64,000 nt of DNA from NCBI RefSeq assembly GCF_004027225.2, contig NC_044278.2, positions 60,338,243 through 60,402,242 of the forward strand. The letters run 5' to 3'. Shown here one piece after another: positions 24,304-36,199 of this stretch. Under the pieces are notes generated by a model. That model was given only the letters and a program-made list of their open reading frames with translations, did no database searches and had not been told where the DNA came from. The DNA is from Strigops habroptila. Lineage: Eukaryota > Chordata > Aves > Psittaciformes > Psittacidae. Numbering within the stretch: position 1 is the stretch's first letter; each line of letters begins with the position of its first letter. Both the position numbers and the translations under genes were made by a program.

Positions 24304-26814
24304 ACAACTCCATGCACATAAATGGAGTTTATTACAATATTGATGCCTTTAAAAGGAAGTTTTGAAAAGCAGGACCAGCGATTTTAAGAACAGGTTTATT
24401 TAGATTTAGGTATATTTTTTCCCCAGTGGACTAACACAGAATGACCAATCACCTTTGCTGTCCACCTCTGAACTGGACAATGCTGTTTTCCAGATTCTCT
24501 ACCAACTTTTTAGTCCTTCTTACATCCCCCCTAAAATATCTCCCAGTGGCCAACAGAAGCGGGTATTAGCTCGTTACTCTAGATAGAGCAGCTTATGAGA
24601 AAACCTGATGCACCAGCAAGAAGGATCAGGTACTTGCACTCCTGAGAAGGTGGAAGGAGCCCCATCTGGGAGATGGTAGTTGTCTCCTTGCCAGAATGGG
24701 GTGTAAATACAGTAGTGTGTTTTGGATCTGTATGGCTAGGAATGCGGCCGAGATTATGGATGTGAACCCATCCTGAGGAAGCCACCGTTGCGCCATGCGG
24801 ATGGTAAACCACAAGCAGCATCACACAGGAGGCAGAAAATAGGTAGTCAAAAAAAGAAGGGTGAAGAAAAATAAAATATGACCCAAAAGACATGATATGA
24901 TTCTTTTAGCCTCTTGTGCAAGATACGAATGTCAAGACAAACTGCCTGCCACTAAGTAATTGCAAAATAAGTCCATCACACAACCTCTGGGTTGGCTGTT
25001 TGCATGTAACCCTGTCTGAAGCAGCAGCACAAGGTGGGCTGTTTCTTTGACAAAGACAAAAAGGCATCTTTCTATTGCTTAACCATTTTTTCTTTCATTT
25101 TTACTATACAGTTACAGCCTTAGGCTGGGAGAAATATTCATGCTTTTCTCTTGCGTGTATGTATTTTCTAAAGACTGCACCACTTTTATGCATATGCAAA
25201 AATGCATGCTTTGCACATTTACTTTATACAAAATAGCGTGCCCGCCACATCATGTACTGCTTTCACTTCTGTGCAGATTCCCCCAAATTTATCATCTCCT
25301 CATATTTAGAAAGTAATTCTCACTCAAATCACAAGCAGCCAGCTCTTCTTAATAAGTTATTCCAGAGATAACAGCTAATTATGACATTTCAAAAAGTGCA
25401 CATTAATATTTCAGTAGGCTCAACGTTTTGAAATACTACTCAGGGCAACATCTTGGTCTTTTTTGCTGGTGAAACATAAGGATGTGTTCAGCAGACAGGC
25501 AGTTAAAACACCCTTCAACGTACCCTTGCAAGCCCTTTCCGCAGTCTTCTCTTTGTCATAAGCTACAGTTTGGAAAAAACCAGCTTTAATAGATCATTTC
25601 TTAATGTAATTAAACATATATAACGACAGTTTGCTTCAGAGTCCTTAAATTAGTCCTTTGCCTGAAGACAATGTATTAATCCAAATCCCTCCCTAAACAT
25701 TCTTATTCTGTAAATCCTATTAGCATTAATCTGCTAAGGCTAGGTGTGCTTTATCATTTTTTTTTCCAGATCTACCACTCACTCAGCTCCCTACAATGCT
25801 GAACACTGTCAGAGGTCTAATTTAGCCTGTAAAACTTGTGAGGCCACGTCAGCTTCCCCTGGACATCCTCCACTCAACGGCGCTGTAGGGGAAACAACAA
25901 AGTGGCAGGTTTCTTTAGGGTGGCATTAGCAAGGGTGTGGTAAGAAGGGACAAAATTGAGACTGAAACCTAACTAACTGTGTATTATAAATGCAAAGGAG
26001 AGCAGAGATAATACACCTCTCCTTTATCACTCTCATGGTGCATGTTGTTCCAGGAACAGAGACTTATATCTGAAAGTCCTTGGGTGACCGATCCTGTTTA
26101 AACTCAGCCTAAGCCTCTGCAAGCCGGAGCGAGGCCTGACTGTGTAGCGAGGCAGGCGGATGCAGCAAAGACCCCAGATATTTTCCAGCTCTAAAAACGC
26201 ATGGGCAGATTATTGTTTCAAAAGGAAGATTAACACCTCTCTGAATCAAAGTCAAATGCGTGCATGGAAAGCCTGGGAAAGAAAGCTTTCTGTTCCTCCC
26301 TGAGGTGCGTGCAGAGCCTTTCCTGGAAGAAGCAAGAGGCTGCACTTTCCTCTCAGGTTTATCTCACAGGCACGTGAAAGGTGCTCGGGGCTTCCCAAAC
26401 CATCAATTAAATGCTGCAAGAATTAGTGAAAGTTAACAAGGGGAAGAGGTGGTTATTTGAGGATTTCTAAACTAGTTTAAGAGGGGGCATGGAAAGACCT
26501 CAGAGTTTGCAGTTTTTAATCATTCGAAGAGTTTAAAATCTTTGTCCAAACTTTTCCCTGATAGGGAACAGTGCGGCTGCTGACTTTATTTCTGATTTGG
26601 AAGAGGTGGTGTTGTGTAGCCCTGCCTCCCAAGGAAACACATCCCGAGGAGAGACTGAACCAGCACTGGTAACGTGTGTGAGGCCCCTCTCTTTGGAAGC
26701 CGCCACGTTGGGAAGGGTTAATGGTTTTATCACGTTTAGAGCAGCCTCCCCCTGCAGCACTGACTGATTTTGACTCTGAACTCCCAGCGTTAGTCCAGAG
26801 GGACGATCTTTCCG
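24304..26814. other. Non-coding sequence upstream of the CpG island
   Basis: No supported gene. The minus-strand frame at 24,579-24,893 (104 codons) has no recognisable domain. The block at 25,360-25,440 is rich in TAAT/ATTA cores and could be a regulatory or conserved element, but the single sequence cannot show that. GC rises from about 26,100 toward the island. Confidence 0.5.
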
Positions 26815-27130
26815 CTTCCCACAGCCCAGGGACACCCACCCCGGCCGAGGGGCTGCGCCCCGCGGCAGGCACCGGGGCCGGCGGGGACGTGCCTGCCTGA
26901 GGCCGGTGGTGGCCCTTCCCACGAGTGACCCCGGCCTCCGCGTGAGGAAGCCCCCTTCCGCAGGAGCGGGGGCGCAGAGGGCGGCCGGTCCGACCACGCT
27001 CCCGGGGACAGGGCTCTATTTGGGAATAACAGGGGTGGCTTCTGTGCCCGGCGCCCTCTCCCGAGGGAGCACCACCTGGGCACGTACGTACTGAGCTCCC
27101 GTTAACAAGAATTACCGCCCAGCACGGCCA

Positions 27131-27140
27131 GGGGCGGGGC
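27131..27140 (+). promoter_or_regulatory. GC box (Sp1/KLF-type site)
   Basis: GGGGCGGGGC matches the Sp1 consensus. It lies about 140 bp upstream of the CRE and CCAAT pair. A reverse-orientation GC box (CTCCGCCTCC) occurs near 27,611. Confidence 0.6.
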
Positions 27141-27272
27141 GCGGAGGATGCAACTTTGCCCCGCGGCTGAGGGGGAGACGGAAGCGGGCCGGGACCGCGG
27201 CCAGGACCGAGCACATCCCGACCCAGCCGCCGCTCTGGGGCCGGGGCCGCGGCCGCTCCGCGCGCCCCGGCG

Positions 27273-27280
27273 TGACGTCA
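27273..27280. promoter_or_regulatory. Full CRE palindrome (CREB/ATF site)
   Basis: TGACGTCA is a perfect full-site CRE, sitting within CGTGACGTCACG, 10 bp upstream of a CCAAT box. Full CREs near a start site in CpG islands are a well-known CREB/ATF binding arrangement. Its use here is inferred. Confidence 0.7.
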
Positions 27281-27290
27281 CGCCCCGCGG

Positions 27291-27295
27291 CCAAT
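27291..27295 (+). promoter_or_regulatory. CCAAT box (NF-Y-type)
   Basis: The context GGCCAATGGGCGG matches the extended NF-Y consensus in forward orientation. NF-Y sites usually lie about 60-100 bp upstream of the start site, which would put transcription initiation at roughly 27,350-27,400 on the plus strand. Confidence 0.65.
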
Positions 27296-27349
27296 GGGCG
27301 GCGGAGGCGCCCTGATGCCATGGCTGGAAGTTCCCCGGCGGCGGCTCCG

Positions 27350-28140
27350 TGACCCCGGCCCGGCCCGTGGCACCGCCGGGGCGAACCGCGGCTTTCCCCC
27401 CGCCCCGGCCCGCCCCGGCCCCGGCCCCGGCCCGACGTGCGCACCCCCACCCCGCCAAGCCCGCTTGTTTAAACGCTCGCCACTACTCTCCCCGGGCGTT
27501 TCTGCTGCCAGCGGGGGAGCTTTACCGGGAGTGCCGGGTCTCCCGAGGCGTGAAGGGGGCGGGTGGCGGGGGGGTGTCAGGGCGCTCACCACGGGCAGGA
27601 CCCCCCTTTGCTCCGCCTCCCCCGGTCCCGGCGGCGCAGAGGAGAAAGAGGCAGCCCCGGCCCGGCCCGGCCCGGCCGCGCTGGGGCGGGGGTATCGGCG
27701 GCCCTCCCGGCGGGCGAGGGGGAGTCCGGGGAGCTCCTCCCGCGCGATCCCGGCAGCGGCAGCGGCAGGAAGGGCAGGGCGGGGGCTGTGCCTGTGCCGA
27801 GGGGGGCGGGCGGTTGGCGGGGGAGGGGCCGCCGCCGCCGCCGCCGGGCGCAGCAGGCTGAGGGGAGGCAGGGAGCGGAGCCGCTGCCGCCGCCGCCGCG
27901 GGCTGGGGCCTTGGACGCGTCCGGCGCGGAGCGGAGGAGGAGGAGGAAGAGGAAGGGGGGGAGCCAGCCGGTCCCTCTTGGAGGACGCGGCCCGCATCCG
28001 CCCGGGGAAGGGCAGAGGGAAGCGGAGGGGGGAGCGAGCGGGCGCCGCCGCCGCCGAGGAGACAAAGAAGCGGAGCCCGCCTGGGCTGGGAGCCTCCCCG
28101 CCGCCGCCCGCCCCGCTCCCCATCGGCCGGCCGGCCGGAG
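27350..28140 (+). other. Putative first exon, non-coding 5' leader
   Basis: The 3' edge is supported by the donor CCGGAG|GTAAGC at 28,140/28,141; the 5' edge is only estimated from the CCAAT/CRE spacing. No ATG occurs between 27,323 and 28,140. If transcription starts downstream of the CCAAT box, the exon cannot start a canonical protein and is 5' UTR. If transcription began further upstream, ATGs at 27,294, 27,315 and 27,320 would be included. The one at 27,320 has a good Kozak context but stops after 10 codons; the 27,315 frame stays open to the donor. The exon contains (GCC)n at about 27,829-27,846 and GAG-rich repeats at about 27,933-27,955. Gene identity is unknown. Confidence 0.55.
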
Positions 28141-28154
28141 GTAAGCGCGGCCGC

Positions 28155-28173
28155 GGGCGGGACGGGGATGGGG
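28155..28173 (+). other. G-quadruplex motif at the start of intron 1
   Basis: Four G runs with 1-2 nt loops (GGGCGGGACGGGGATGGGG) lie 15 nt after the donor on the non-template strand. More G runs follow to about 28,245. Non-template G clusters just downstream of first exons are common in CpG-island genes and can favour R-loops. Confidence 0.6.
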
Positions 28174-29200
28174 CCCGGGCGGGGGCCGGGGCCCGGGCCC
28201 GCTGTAAACTTGTGGCGGCCGCGGGGGGCGGCGGGGGGTAAAGGGCCGCCGGGAGCGGGGGAGGGGCGGGTGTCACCTGGCGGCGGAGGCCCCGTCGCCG
28301 CCTCGGGGAGGGGGGTGCGGAGGGGCCGGTACCTGCCCGGGGCAGCACGAAGGGGCTGGGAGAGGGAGGTGTTTGTGTGCCACGTCCAGCTGCGGGGGGG
28401 CCGGGGTCGGCTCCTCCTCATCCTCCCGAGTTGTGTGTGTGTGACAGCCGCTGCTTTGTGCCACCCGCCGTTCTGCCGCGGGGCAGCGGCGGGCCGGGAC
28501 ATCCCCCCGCGGGGCTCCGCTCCCGGCCCGGCGGGCGAATGGAGACGGTGTATCCGTCGGTCCCGGCGGCGGGGAAAGGCGGGCAGCGCCTCCCGGCCGG
28601 AGGAGAGCGGCGGCGCCACGGGAAAGTTTCCCGGACGGGCGGGAGCCCGCACCGGGCTGCGCCTAGGGTCCGGCCTCCCCGGCCCCCTTTTCTTCTCTCT
28701 TTCCGTTCCCGGCTTTCGACTTGGTTAGAGCTGAAACCGGGGGCTTTCTCGAGGAGCACGTTGCAATATGCTCCCGGTCGATGCTAATGTAGGTAAAAGA
28801 CGTAAAGGTAAAAAGAAAGGAAAGAAAATAAGGTAGAATTATACCTCATGTGTAATATCTGATCAGTAAAGCGCATCCCGGGGTGTCTGGGGAGGAAAAT
28901 CACTTATAATACTTTTCATCGTGCTTTTAATTTAAAATGTGCCCAAACTAAGAGATACCTATCCCTTGCAGGCAGGCAGGGCACTGTGGCCCACCTCAGA
29001 TAAAGTTGTCAGGTCGGGATTCAGGTTTGTTATTCAGGTCTGACCTGCGACTGGATAATCGTGAGCGCCTCTCGACTCTGGTTCCGATGTTAACAGCTCC
29101 CACGGTTGGGTTTGGGTTTTTTTTGCAGTTAATGTGGCCTTTGCACGTATCAGGGTTATTCGGTGAATTCCATGTAGCATTTAACTCGGAGCTGTTCTTG

Positions 29201-29224
29201 GTTACTTTGTTACTTTGTTACGTT
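29201..29224. repeat. Three 8-bp tandem units (GTTACTTT)
   Basis: GTTACTTT occurs at 29,201 and 29,209, followed by GTTACGTT at 29,217. It is a minor tandem repeat with no further interpretation. Confidence 0.85.
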
Positions 29225-32200
29225 AAAACTTGAATGCTTACTGAACCTGGGTGAGAATTTAATGCGCTCTCTTGCTGCACCGCGTTTCTTCTCCTGCCTG
29301 TGAAGCAGTATTTGTTTCTGAGGAACGTATTGCTACTGTTGCAGCAGCTCAGCCTGGGAGAATTGGACTGCTCTTTCACCAAACGTGGTAGTGGCCTTTG
29401 TAAAAACAAATTTTCATGGCCTAACCACGCGTGGTTTCTATCGTCGGGAGTTTGGACTAGTAACTTAATATGGAGGAACTTGAAAGGGCTCGCTGGGTAG
29501 GAGCTCATGAAGAATTTCTGTTTGAAAGTACTTGTTTTGCCACTGCTTTTTAGGAATCTGAAACAGTCAGTACCACGTAGGTGATGTTAATGGTACTGTG
29601 TTTTCATTTTTAGGATTGTAAGTTCTGAAGTAAAATAATGTTGTCACTTCTTAGAAATGCTGATTTCACAACTCTGGAAATTGAAATCCTCTGTCTGACC
29701 CAAGTCAGTTTAAGCAGTTAGCAGATAGCTTTGTTTTCGTAACTGACTTGCTTCTTGAGACATTGACAGAAGATGTCACTTTTGGGAACAGTGAATAAGT
29801 GTAGAGATAGAAGGCACCTGTACCATGAAGATCAAGACTGTAATTAGCAAATATTTTTATATAGGCCATGAAACAGATACAGACTCCTTATGATGACGGC
29901 TCTCATTGCCGTCGTTCTGTTGTTGCAACATTAGCTGTTGTACTGGACTTTCGCTTCTACCAGATGACATTTCTGATTGCTTTTGTGATACAGTGATACA
30001 CATAATCTCTTTTGCATTTTTTTTTTCTTCCTCCCCGCTTCCCCCCCAACCCAACAGCAGAATTAGTCCTTGATTGTCTGGGTGATCCTTTTTATTACAT
30101 CCTTGCTATCGAATGTATGCTAAATTTAAAACATCAGCCTTTGGCTTGTTACTGCAGTGGAAAGGGAACTTATTTTCTCCCCTTCCTCTCTTCTATAGTT
30201 TCCTGGCTAGTTGTGTAGGAGCGTAAGGAGAGGTGTTTGCTCTCTAATGTGTCACCTTGCATCTACAGTCAGCTAAAGAAGGACAAGGTCAGTGGCATCT
30301 GCTTCTTTTCCAGCCTTTGGTTTTTTTTTTTTTTTTTAATACCTTGTGTTACTCTTGATACATTACTCCTTTGTGATGCTCATGTCTTTCGTTGGTAGAA
30401 AATATAAGCTAGCAACTCTAAAAGTGATGCCCATATAGCTTTGCTTGCTGGTCATGGTCTTGAGCAGCAGCAAGATACCTGGAGTATCTGTGTTTTTCAT
30501 GCTGCTTGAGCATAAAAGCTGCTTCCAGACTCATGGAGACAGGTGCTGTATCAATTTACTCGCTGCAGGTTTGAAATCAAAACCAAGGCATCTTTGAATC
30601 TGAAGTGTATGTTCTAGAAAATATTTCCTGTTTGCATCGAGGCACTGGTGGTTTCCAAGCCATGGGTATTCCCCCCACCTCTGCGTTTTGAGGAAGCAGG
30701 ATTGCTGATGGGGATTTATTAGAGATATTTGAAGGAGTTTTTAGATAGCTGAAAACTGCCTGTGAGATCAGATGGTACTGTGTTTTGGTTAGTTTAGTCA
30801 GACCCGGTTGAAGGTGCTGGGCGCTTGTCCCTGGACACCCTGCTCCCCTGAAGTAGGTCATCTGGTGTGCTGAAGAGGTGGAGAGTTAAGGCGCTCTGCA
30901 GGAAAGCTGCTTTCCTCTCTGTTTCCTCTCTCTCTGAAATAATAAACTTAAAGGCAATACACTTCATCCTTGTATGTGCTAGGTATACAGGAACATTGCA
31001 GAACAATAGTTTCCATGGAGTGAAAGTCAAGAACACTTATTGGTTCCTGGAGTGGAAGACCTTCAGAGAGAATTGGATAGTATTTGTAATGTGGGAAATC
31101 GTGTTGTTTCTTCCTTATAAAGCGTGGAAGTGTGGCCTGTACTGTTAGTTTAACTTATGCACGGCTGTCCAGTCTTCTGAAGAAGTTATGACATGAGGTC
31201 CTGGTGACTTACACCTTCTGAAAAACAACTTTTCTGTTTGTTTTGCTTTGCAAATTTATGAGTGTCGGCCCTGGAATCCTAAGCTCATTTCTGTTATAAG
31301 TTCCATTTAAATTTTTCTTGCAGATTCAATTAGGCCCATTAGTTTCCTCATAATAACATAGTTGTTGGTGTTCTGCCCAATTAAACCATTGCTCTGTTCA
31401 GTGGTGGGTAAAGTAATTCTTTCAAGTGTTGTTTTTTTTATTTCTTGGAGTAATCTTTTTTTCTCCATCATAAGGATTCTTAATTGTTTCATAAATGCTA
31501 ATGAAATGAGTAAATTGGAAGTGCCTTGAAATATGAAATATATATTTTTATATTCCATTAAATATATGTGGCACAACAAATGAATTTCTTTCTCACCATT
31601 AATGAAGTGAGTTCATATTTTAAACCCAGCATAAATAACTGTGTGCAGTGAGGTGGTCTGGCAGTGTATGTTTTTAAGCTTTAATAGAATATTGTAAATT
31701 TTAAGAATTCAGGTGCAGAGGAATAAATCTTGATTAGAGAAGAGCAACCAGTTGCATTGTAAATTTCTGCAGCTATGCACAATAACCCGATGTCAGTAAA
31801 GTTTTAGAAATACTCGTGCTAAGAAAAACATCTGTTAGAGTGGAAGCTCGGGTATGCTGGTGTAGCCAGTGTTTGTTCAAAGTCGTAGAAACAAACTTTG
31901 CGGCTTAAAAGCTTTTTTCCTCTATAGGTTTGTCGTGCTGGTTTTGGTCCTGATCTCATTAGCAAGGTATTAATATGGTGATGTGTAACTAATATTGATT
32001 ATTCTGTGAAGCAGACAGTGGGGCCTGCATGCTGTGACTCCTGGTAAATAACCTGAATTCTCAAAAATTTTGCTTTTCTCTTAACAATCGTGACAGAATA
32101 GAGATGCAAAATAGAATGCAACACAGGCGTGGTTTTAATCTGGGCTGAAGAAACTCAATCCAGTTTTCCTCAACTCATCTAAGTTACTGTCTGCAGAGTG

Positions 32201-35200
32201 CACACAACTGTAGAAATAGACGTGAAAACAGGTAGAGAGATATAACAGTTGTTAGCTGAAACTTTATTAGACAAAACTGGTATATTTAGTATGTTTACAA
32301 AATCGGGGAGTAACCTTCTTAGGCAACCTCCTTTTTAAATGAAATATAAACTTTGTTTTCAAGAAGATTTTTAATTAAAAACAAAAAATAAAAATAGTTA
32401 GATGATAACTCATTACCACTGTGTTTCAGCAGGTTGTGTTGTTTTGATAGGTAGGGTGCTTTCTTCCTCTGTCGCTTCAGCAGGTATCTAATGTGTGGTC
32501 CTTGGAAGTGATGTGGGTAGTGTTTGTGTGGTGCTAGGGTTGGACTATTTAGCCAAAAAGGATAAGTAACCAAAAATAAATGAGCAGGCCTTCAGAGTAT
32601 TACTAATTTGTTAGGAAAAAAAAAAATTTTAGCCTTTTGGCCATTGAAAGTTTCTGACTTCTAGAAATGATCAGAGTGTACGTGAGGGCCTTTATAAGGA
32701 GAAGTGGCAGGAGTGTGAAAGCAAATGGCAAAGTTAAGCGAGAGGCTAGAGGCTGCAGATGCTCTTCCTGATGCTGGGTCACGTCCTCTTACAGTGTGAA
32801 AAGCTGCTTTTAGGTGAATGCTGTCTCTCGGCTGTCTTTCCCTACAGGTTACACTGGATCAGCTCCATGCAAATATGGAAGAGCTGTCAGACCCAGCAGG
32901 AGAACGGGAGGAGGGTTGGCAAAGCAGGTGCTTTCTGGTCATGCTGGGGTGAGGTTCTGCGTTCTGCTAGCAGTGCAGCAGAGGAAAAAAAAAAAAAAAC
33001 CCAGACAAAACCCCCCTTTTTATTAAGAATAAAAGTCAGCTGTTAAAATAGTCAATTTATCTTCTATTTAACTATATTGTTCTTCTTTATGTTATTTTTA
33101 AAAAAGTCATTAAGCACTGTTTCCTTCAAAATGAGAACAGATCCTTGCAGAGTGGGAAAGTTTAGAAAGGAATGGTGGTGTTCATTAAGTGTACAAACTG
33201 TAAATTTAAGTATATCAGGATTTTCTAACTCGTCCTTGTCAAATTTAAGTTGGCTGAAATAATCATTTTTGTATACTGATTAAGGTTTTGGTTAACTGTA
33301 TAGTAAAATAAAGCAGCTAATGAGTAGTCCTTTCACACGTTTAGGAGCGAAGAGAAACACTAAATCCTGTTAAAACTTATGCTACACATTGAGAGTTAAA
33401 TTGGTGCATTACTCTGAATTTCTTTAGGGCATTCTGGACTAGTAAAACATTTCAAGGAACAGCAATAAATTAAGCCTCCTGCTTAGCAAATGCTGGCACT
33501 GATACCAGAGGAGAGGAGTCCCAAGCATCGATTGGACTGATCTCTTGGTTTCAATACGTTAGGAACACCTTCAGCATAGCATGGCTGGAAGGTTTTTCCT
33601 TCCTGTTCTTAGAATAGCACTGTATTCATCACACTTGTTTTCTCCCACATCCGTTGTGTGTCGGACTTGGCTCCCAGAGCCATCCTGGGCTACTGCTTTT
33701 CCAAGGAAGTCAGCTTCTTAGTTGACATCCTAATGATGTTTCAGATGACGACAAGGAAAGTATTTTTCAACCTCTTAATGCAGAAGGAAAGATACGTGGC
33801 TGTATGATATGTTCTTGGGCTGAATTTTGATAGCTGTCATGACAACAAATCGTGCGTTCATTTCCCTGAATGGATGGTGTCCCTCCAGACACACATAGAG
33901 TGTTATCAAATTTGACAGATCTTGAATGATGACATGTCAAGGATTCTGGATTCCACCACAGGAGACTTGGGCTGCTGCAAATGCATGCTGCCACCTGGCT
34001 TAGCAAAACTTAGTGTAAGCTTTTTCTTGGTGTAGTTTTTTGTTTTTACAAGTGCAATTTGGGTTTTTGTTTGTTTTGTTTTAAATAATTCAGTGTTTGT
34101 TGAAAATTTAATTGGTAGATTCAGATTGAAAGCTTGTTTTCTGGATGAGTACAAGAAAAAAAAATAGGTAGTTGGACTTCATCCAGTCACCTTAACGATG
34201 TGTATGTTTTAGATGCTTTCAGTGTTTTTTAGCAAGAACTTCATCAAGACCAGAAGGACAAGTATTGAGTATTTTTTAGGTTGGAAGTGGGCACTTTATT
34301 CACTGATTTTTGGTTTTGTGTCAGTCAGTGATGGTGCAAACATCATGCTGTGGGGTGCAGGGATGGGACCTGGCACCTGTGTAGATGGGCTGTGAGCAGG
34401 GGCAGTGAGTGGCACAGCTGGTTTGTTTGGCTTATTTTTAGCCTTGGCTGTTGTTTATTTGTAAAGTTGCAGTTTCAGTTGGACAGCTGTTTCTGGTTTA
34501 ACCAGACTGCACAAGTCTTGTAAAGTTGGATAAAAACCTGTAAATACCATTTTTTGCATGTTTTGTATGGGAATGTTATGCTGGCTTCTTCAGGATCTGA
34601 AGCTCTGGTAACTCATTGACTCAGATGGTCTGCAGACAGCAGTTTTATGAATGGTGGTGTATTTATTTATTTGTTTTGCATTGTGAATTGTTTTTGTTAG
34701 CAAGTACTGTCTGGCTGTACCTGTAATGTAAGTGAATTAAAAATTGGTACCATTTAGGTGCTGGAAAAAAGGTACCATGTCTGTATCTTTCATTAGTCCT
34801 TCCTACCAGAACTGCTTGAACTCCTGGGGATGTAGCAACTTAGGAAATCAAAGTTAAAATTTAATATTTTTTTCCCAGTGAGTGTTGAAATTTTGTAAAA
34901 GTCCCTGCTATTTTTGCAGCTTTGTGGTTTTAATTAAGAATTGTTTTTGTTCTAGTCATAAAAGAAATTGGCTACGGTGTATCTTGCTTAAATGTGTTTT
35001 CCTTTAATCATTGCATGTTGAATACAAAAAAATATGTAGATGTCTTTATAAGTATAAAGACATATATTTTTTACATCAAAAAAGAGTGTAAGCCATTTAG
35101 AGTATAAACATATTGAGCTTCACCTTTCCTGTCTTTCAGAAAAAGATTAAAAGGAAAACTGATGATCAATCTCCTTCCTTTACATTTTCAGGTCTGTAGG

Positions 35201-35656
35201 CAATCTTTCTGCTAGTGCTGCAGGGATAATATAGAAATAATTATATTGTGGACTGTTCATAAATTCACACTGTTTTGAATTCCATTTAATTCAAATCGAG
35301 AAAGAAATTAATGCTAGTATCCCAAATAATTAATGCTGTAATACAGGATCTGCCTTCCACTTGACACTGAATGACTTATGTTCTGTTACATCAAAAGACT
35401 TAAATCATTTTCAGCATTCAGTATTAAAATTCTAGTTCATGAATATTGGATATTTAATCAGCTAGCTCAGTAAGGACTGAGTGGATTGTGTTGGGTTTAA
35501 ACACTGGTAATAATAAAGCTTGTGTTTAGCACGAGTATCAAAATATGACACATCATTTTTTATGAGCTTTGAGGCTCTTAAGGGATGCATGGGGAACCGT
35601 AACAAACTGAAATGTTATAGACCTCCTATGGCAGAAAACTGTTAAAGTCTGTGTAA

Positions 35657-36199
35657 TATTTTTATTGCAGCAACCTTTGTCTTTTGCCATTAGTCCTATC
35701 TTGTAATAGTGGTGGTTGTATTCCTTTAGGATCTTTTCCAGTTTTGCTGACCGGAGATCCTTGGATGTTTAGTTCAGATACTCCTTTTGCTTCTCTGGAA
35801 CATAAAGAAGATGCAATGACGTGGCTTTGTCAAAATGTTCATTCTTTGTTTTGTATCCTAACTTTTCCTGCTGTTGCTGTGGCCCTGTGTACTGCTAGTA
35901 GTCCTATTGGAATGAATGCTTCTTGTTTACAAAACACAAAGCTGAGCCATAAGTACGTCTTTTTCAAGACAAGAACCACAATTACATTGCAGGTCAACTC
36001 TTCTTTAGTTACACATTCTTTAACTTGTCATGACGTGCATGTTAAATTACATGTTGAACTTCTGCCTGCAGTGTCACATAGCCGGCTTATTTTTACAGGC
36101 AGACTTTACACCTATACATTGTTTATTACATCACTCTATCATCAGTCCCATAAAATCAGTGGGACTGCTAGTAATTTAGCATTGTTTAGTGAATGGTAG
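35657..36199 (+). other. Unusually long open frame after an acceptor-like site
   Basis: The plus-strand frame is open for 180 codons in AT-rich intronic sequence and ends in TAG at 36,197. A polypyrimidine-AG (TTTTTATTGCAG) ends at 35,670. There is no ATG near its start; the first in-frame ATG is near 35,767, leaving about 144 codons. The product is rich in Ser, Thr, Leu and His, with no recognisable domain. A rough estimate for random sequence of this composition gives a longest frame of about 165 codons in 64 kb, so it is only slightly beyond chance. Confidence 0.2.

Larger units (their letters stand above)
26815..28770. promoter_or_regulatory. CpG island promoter region
   Basis: CpG density and GC rise sharply at about 26,815 and fall back by about 28,770, in contrast to AT-rich flanks. 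The core (27,240-28,260) is extremely GC-rich with NotI-type GCGGCCGC sites, GC boxes, (GCC)n and (GAG)n runs. TATA-less avian promoters typically sit in such islands. A splice donor after 28,140 indicates plus-strand transcription. Divergent minus-strand transcription cannot be excluded. The 200-370-codon proline/arginine/alanine-rich frames on both strands here come from stop-codon scarcity in GC-rich DNA. Confidence 0.92.

Noticed and set aside
26516-27214. Minus-strand 232-codon frame at the island's left side
   Set aside because: It has no recognisable domain and overlaps other open frames (154 and 97 codons) in the same GC-rich sequence; splice and start evidence is missing.
27278-28652. 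Long open frames on both strands of the CpG island (minus 356 and 376 codons, plus 315 codons)
   Set aside because: They overlap in several frames, are Pro/Arg/Ala/Gly-rich, and run through promoter motifs and the splice donor. Low stop-codon density in GC-rich DNA explains them.
30012-30060. Strong polypyrimidine tract ending in CAACAGCAG
   Set aside because: It is a good acceptor in isolation, but I see no convincing donor within a typical exon length downstream.
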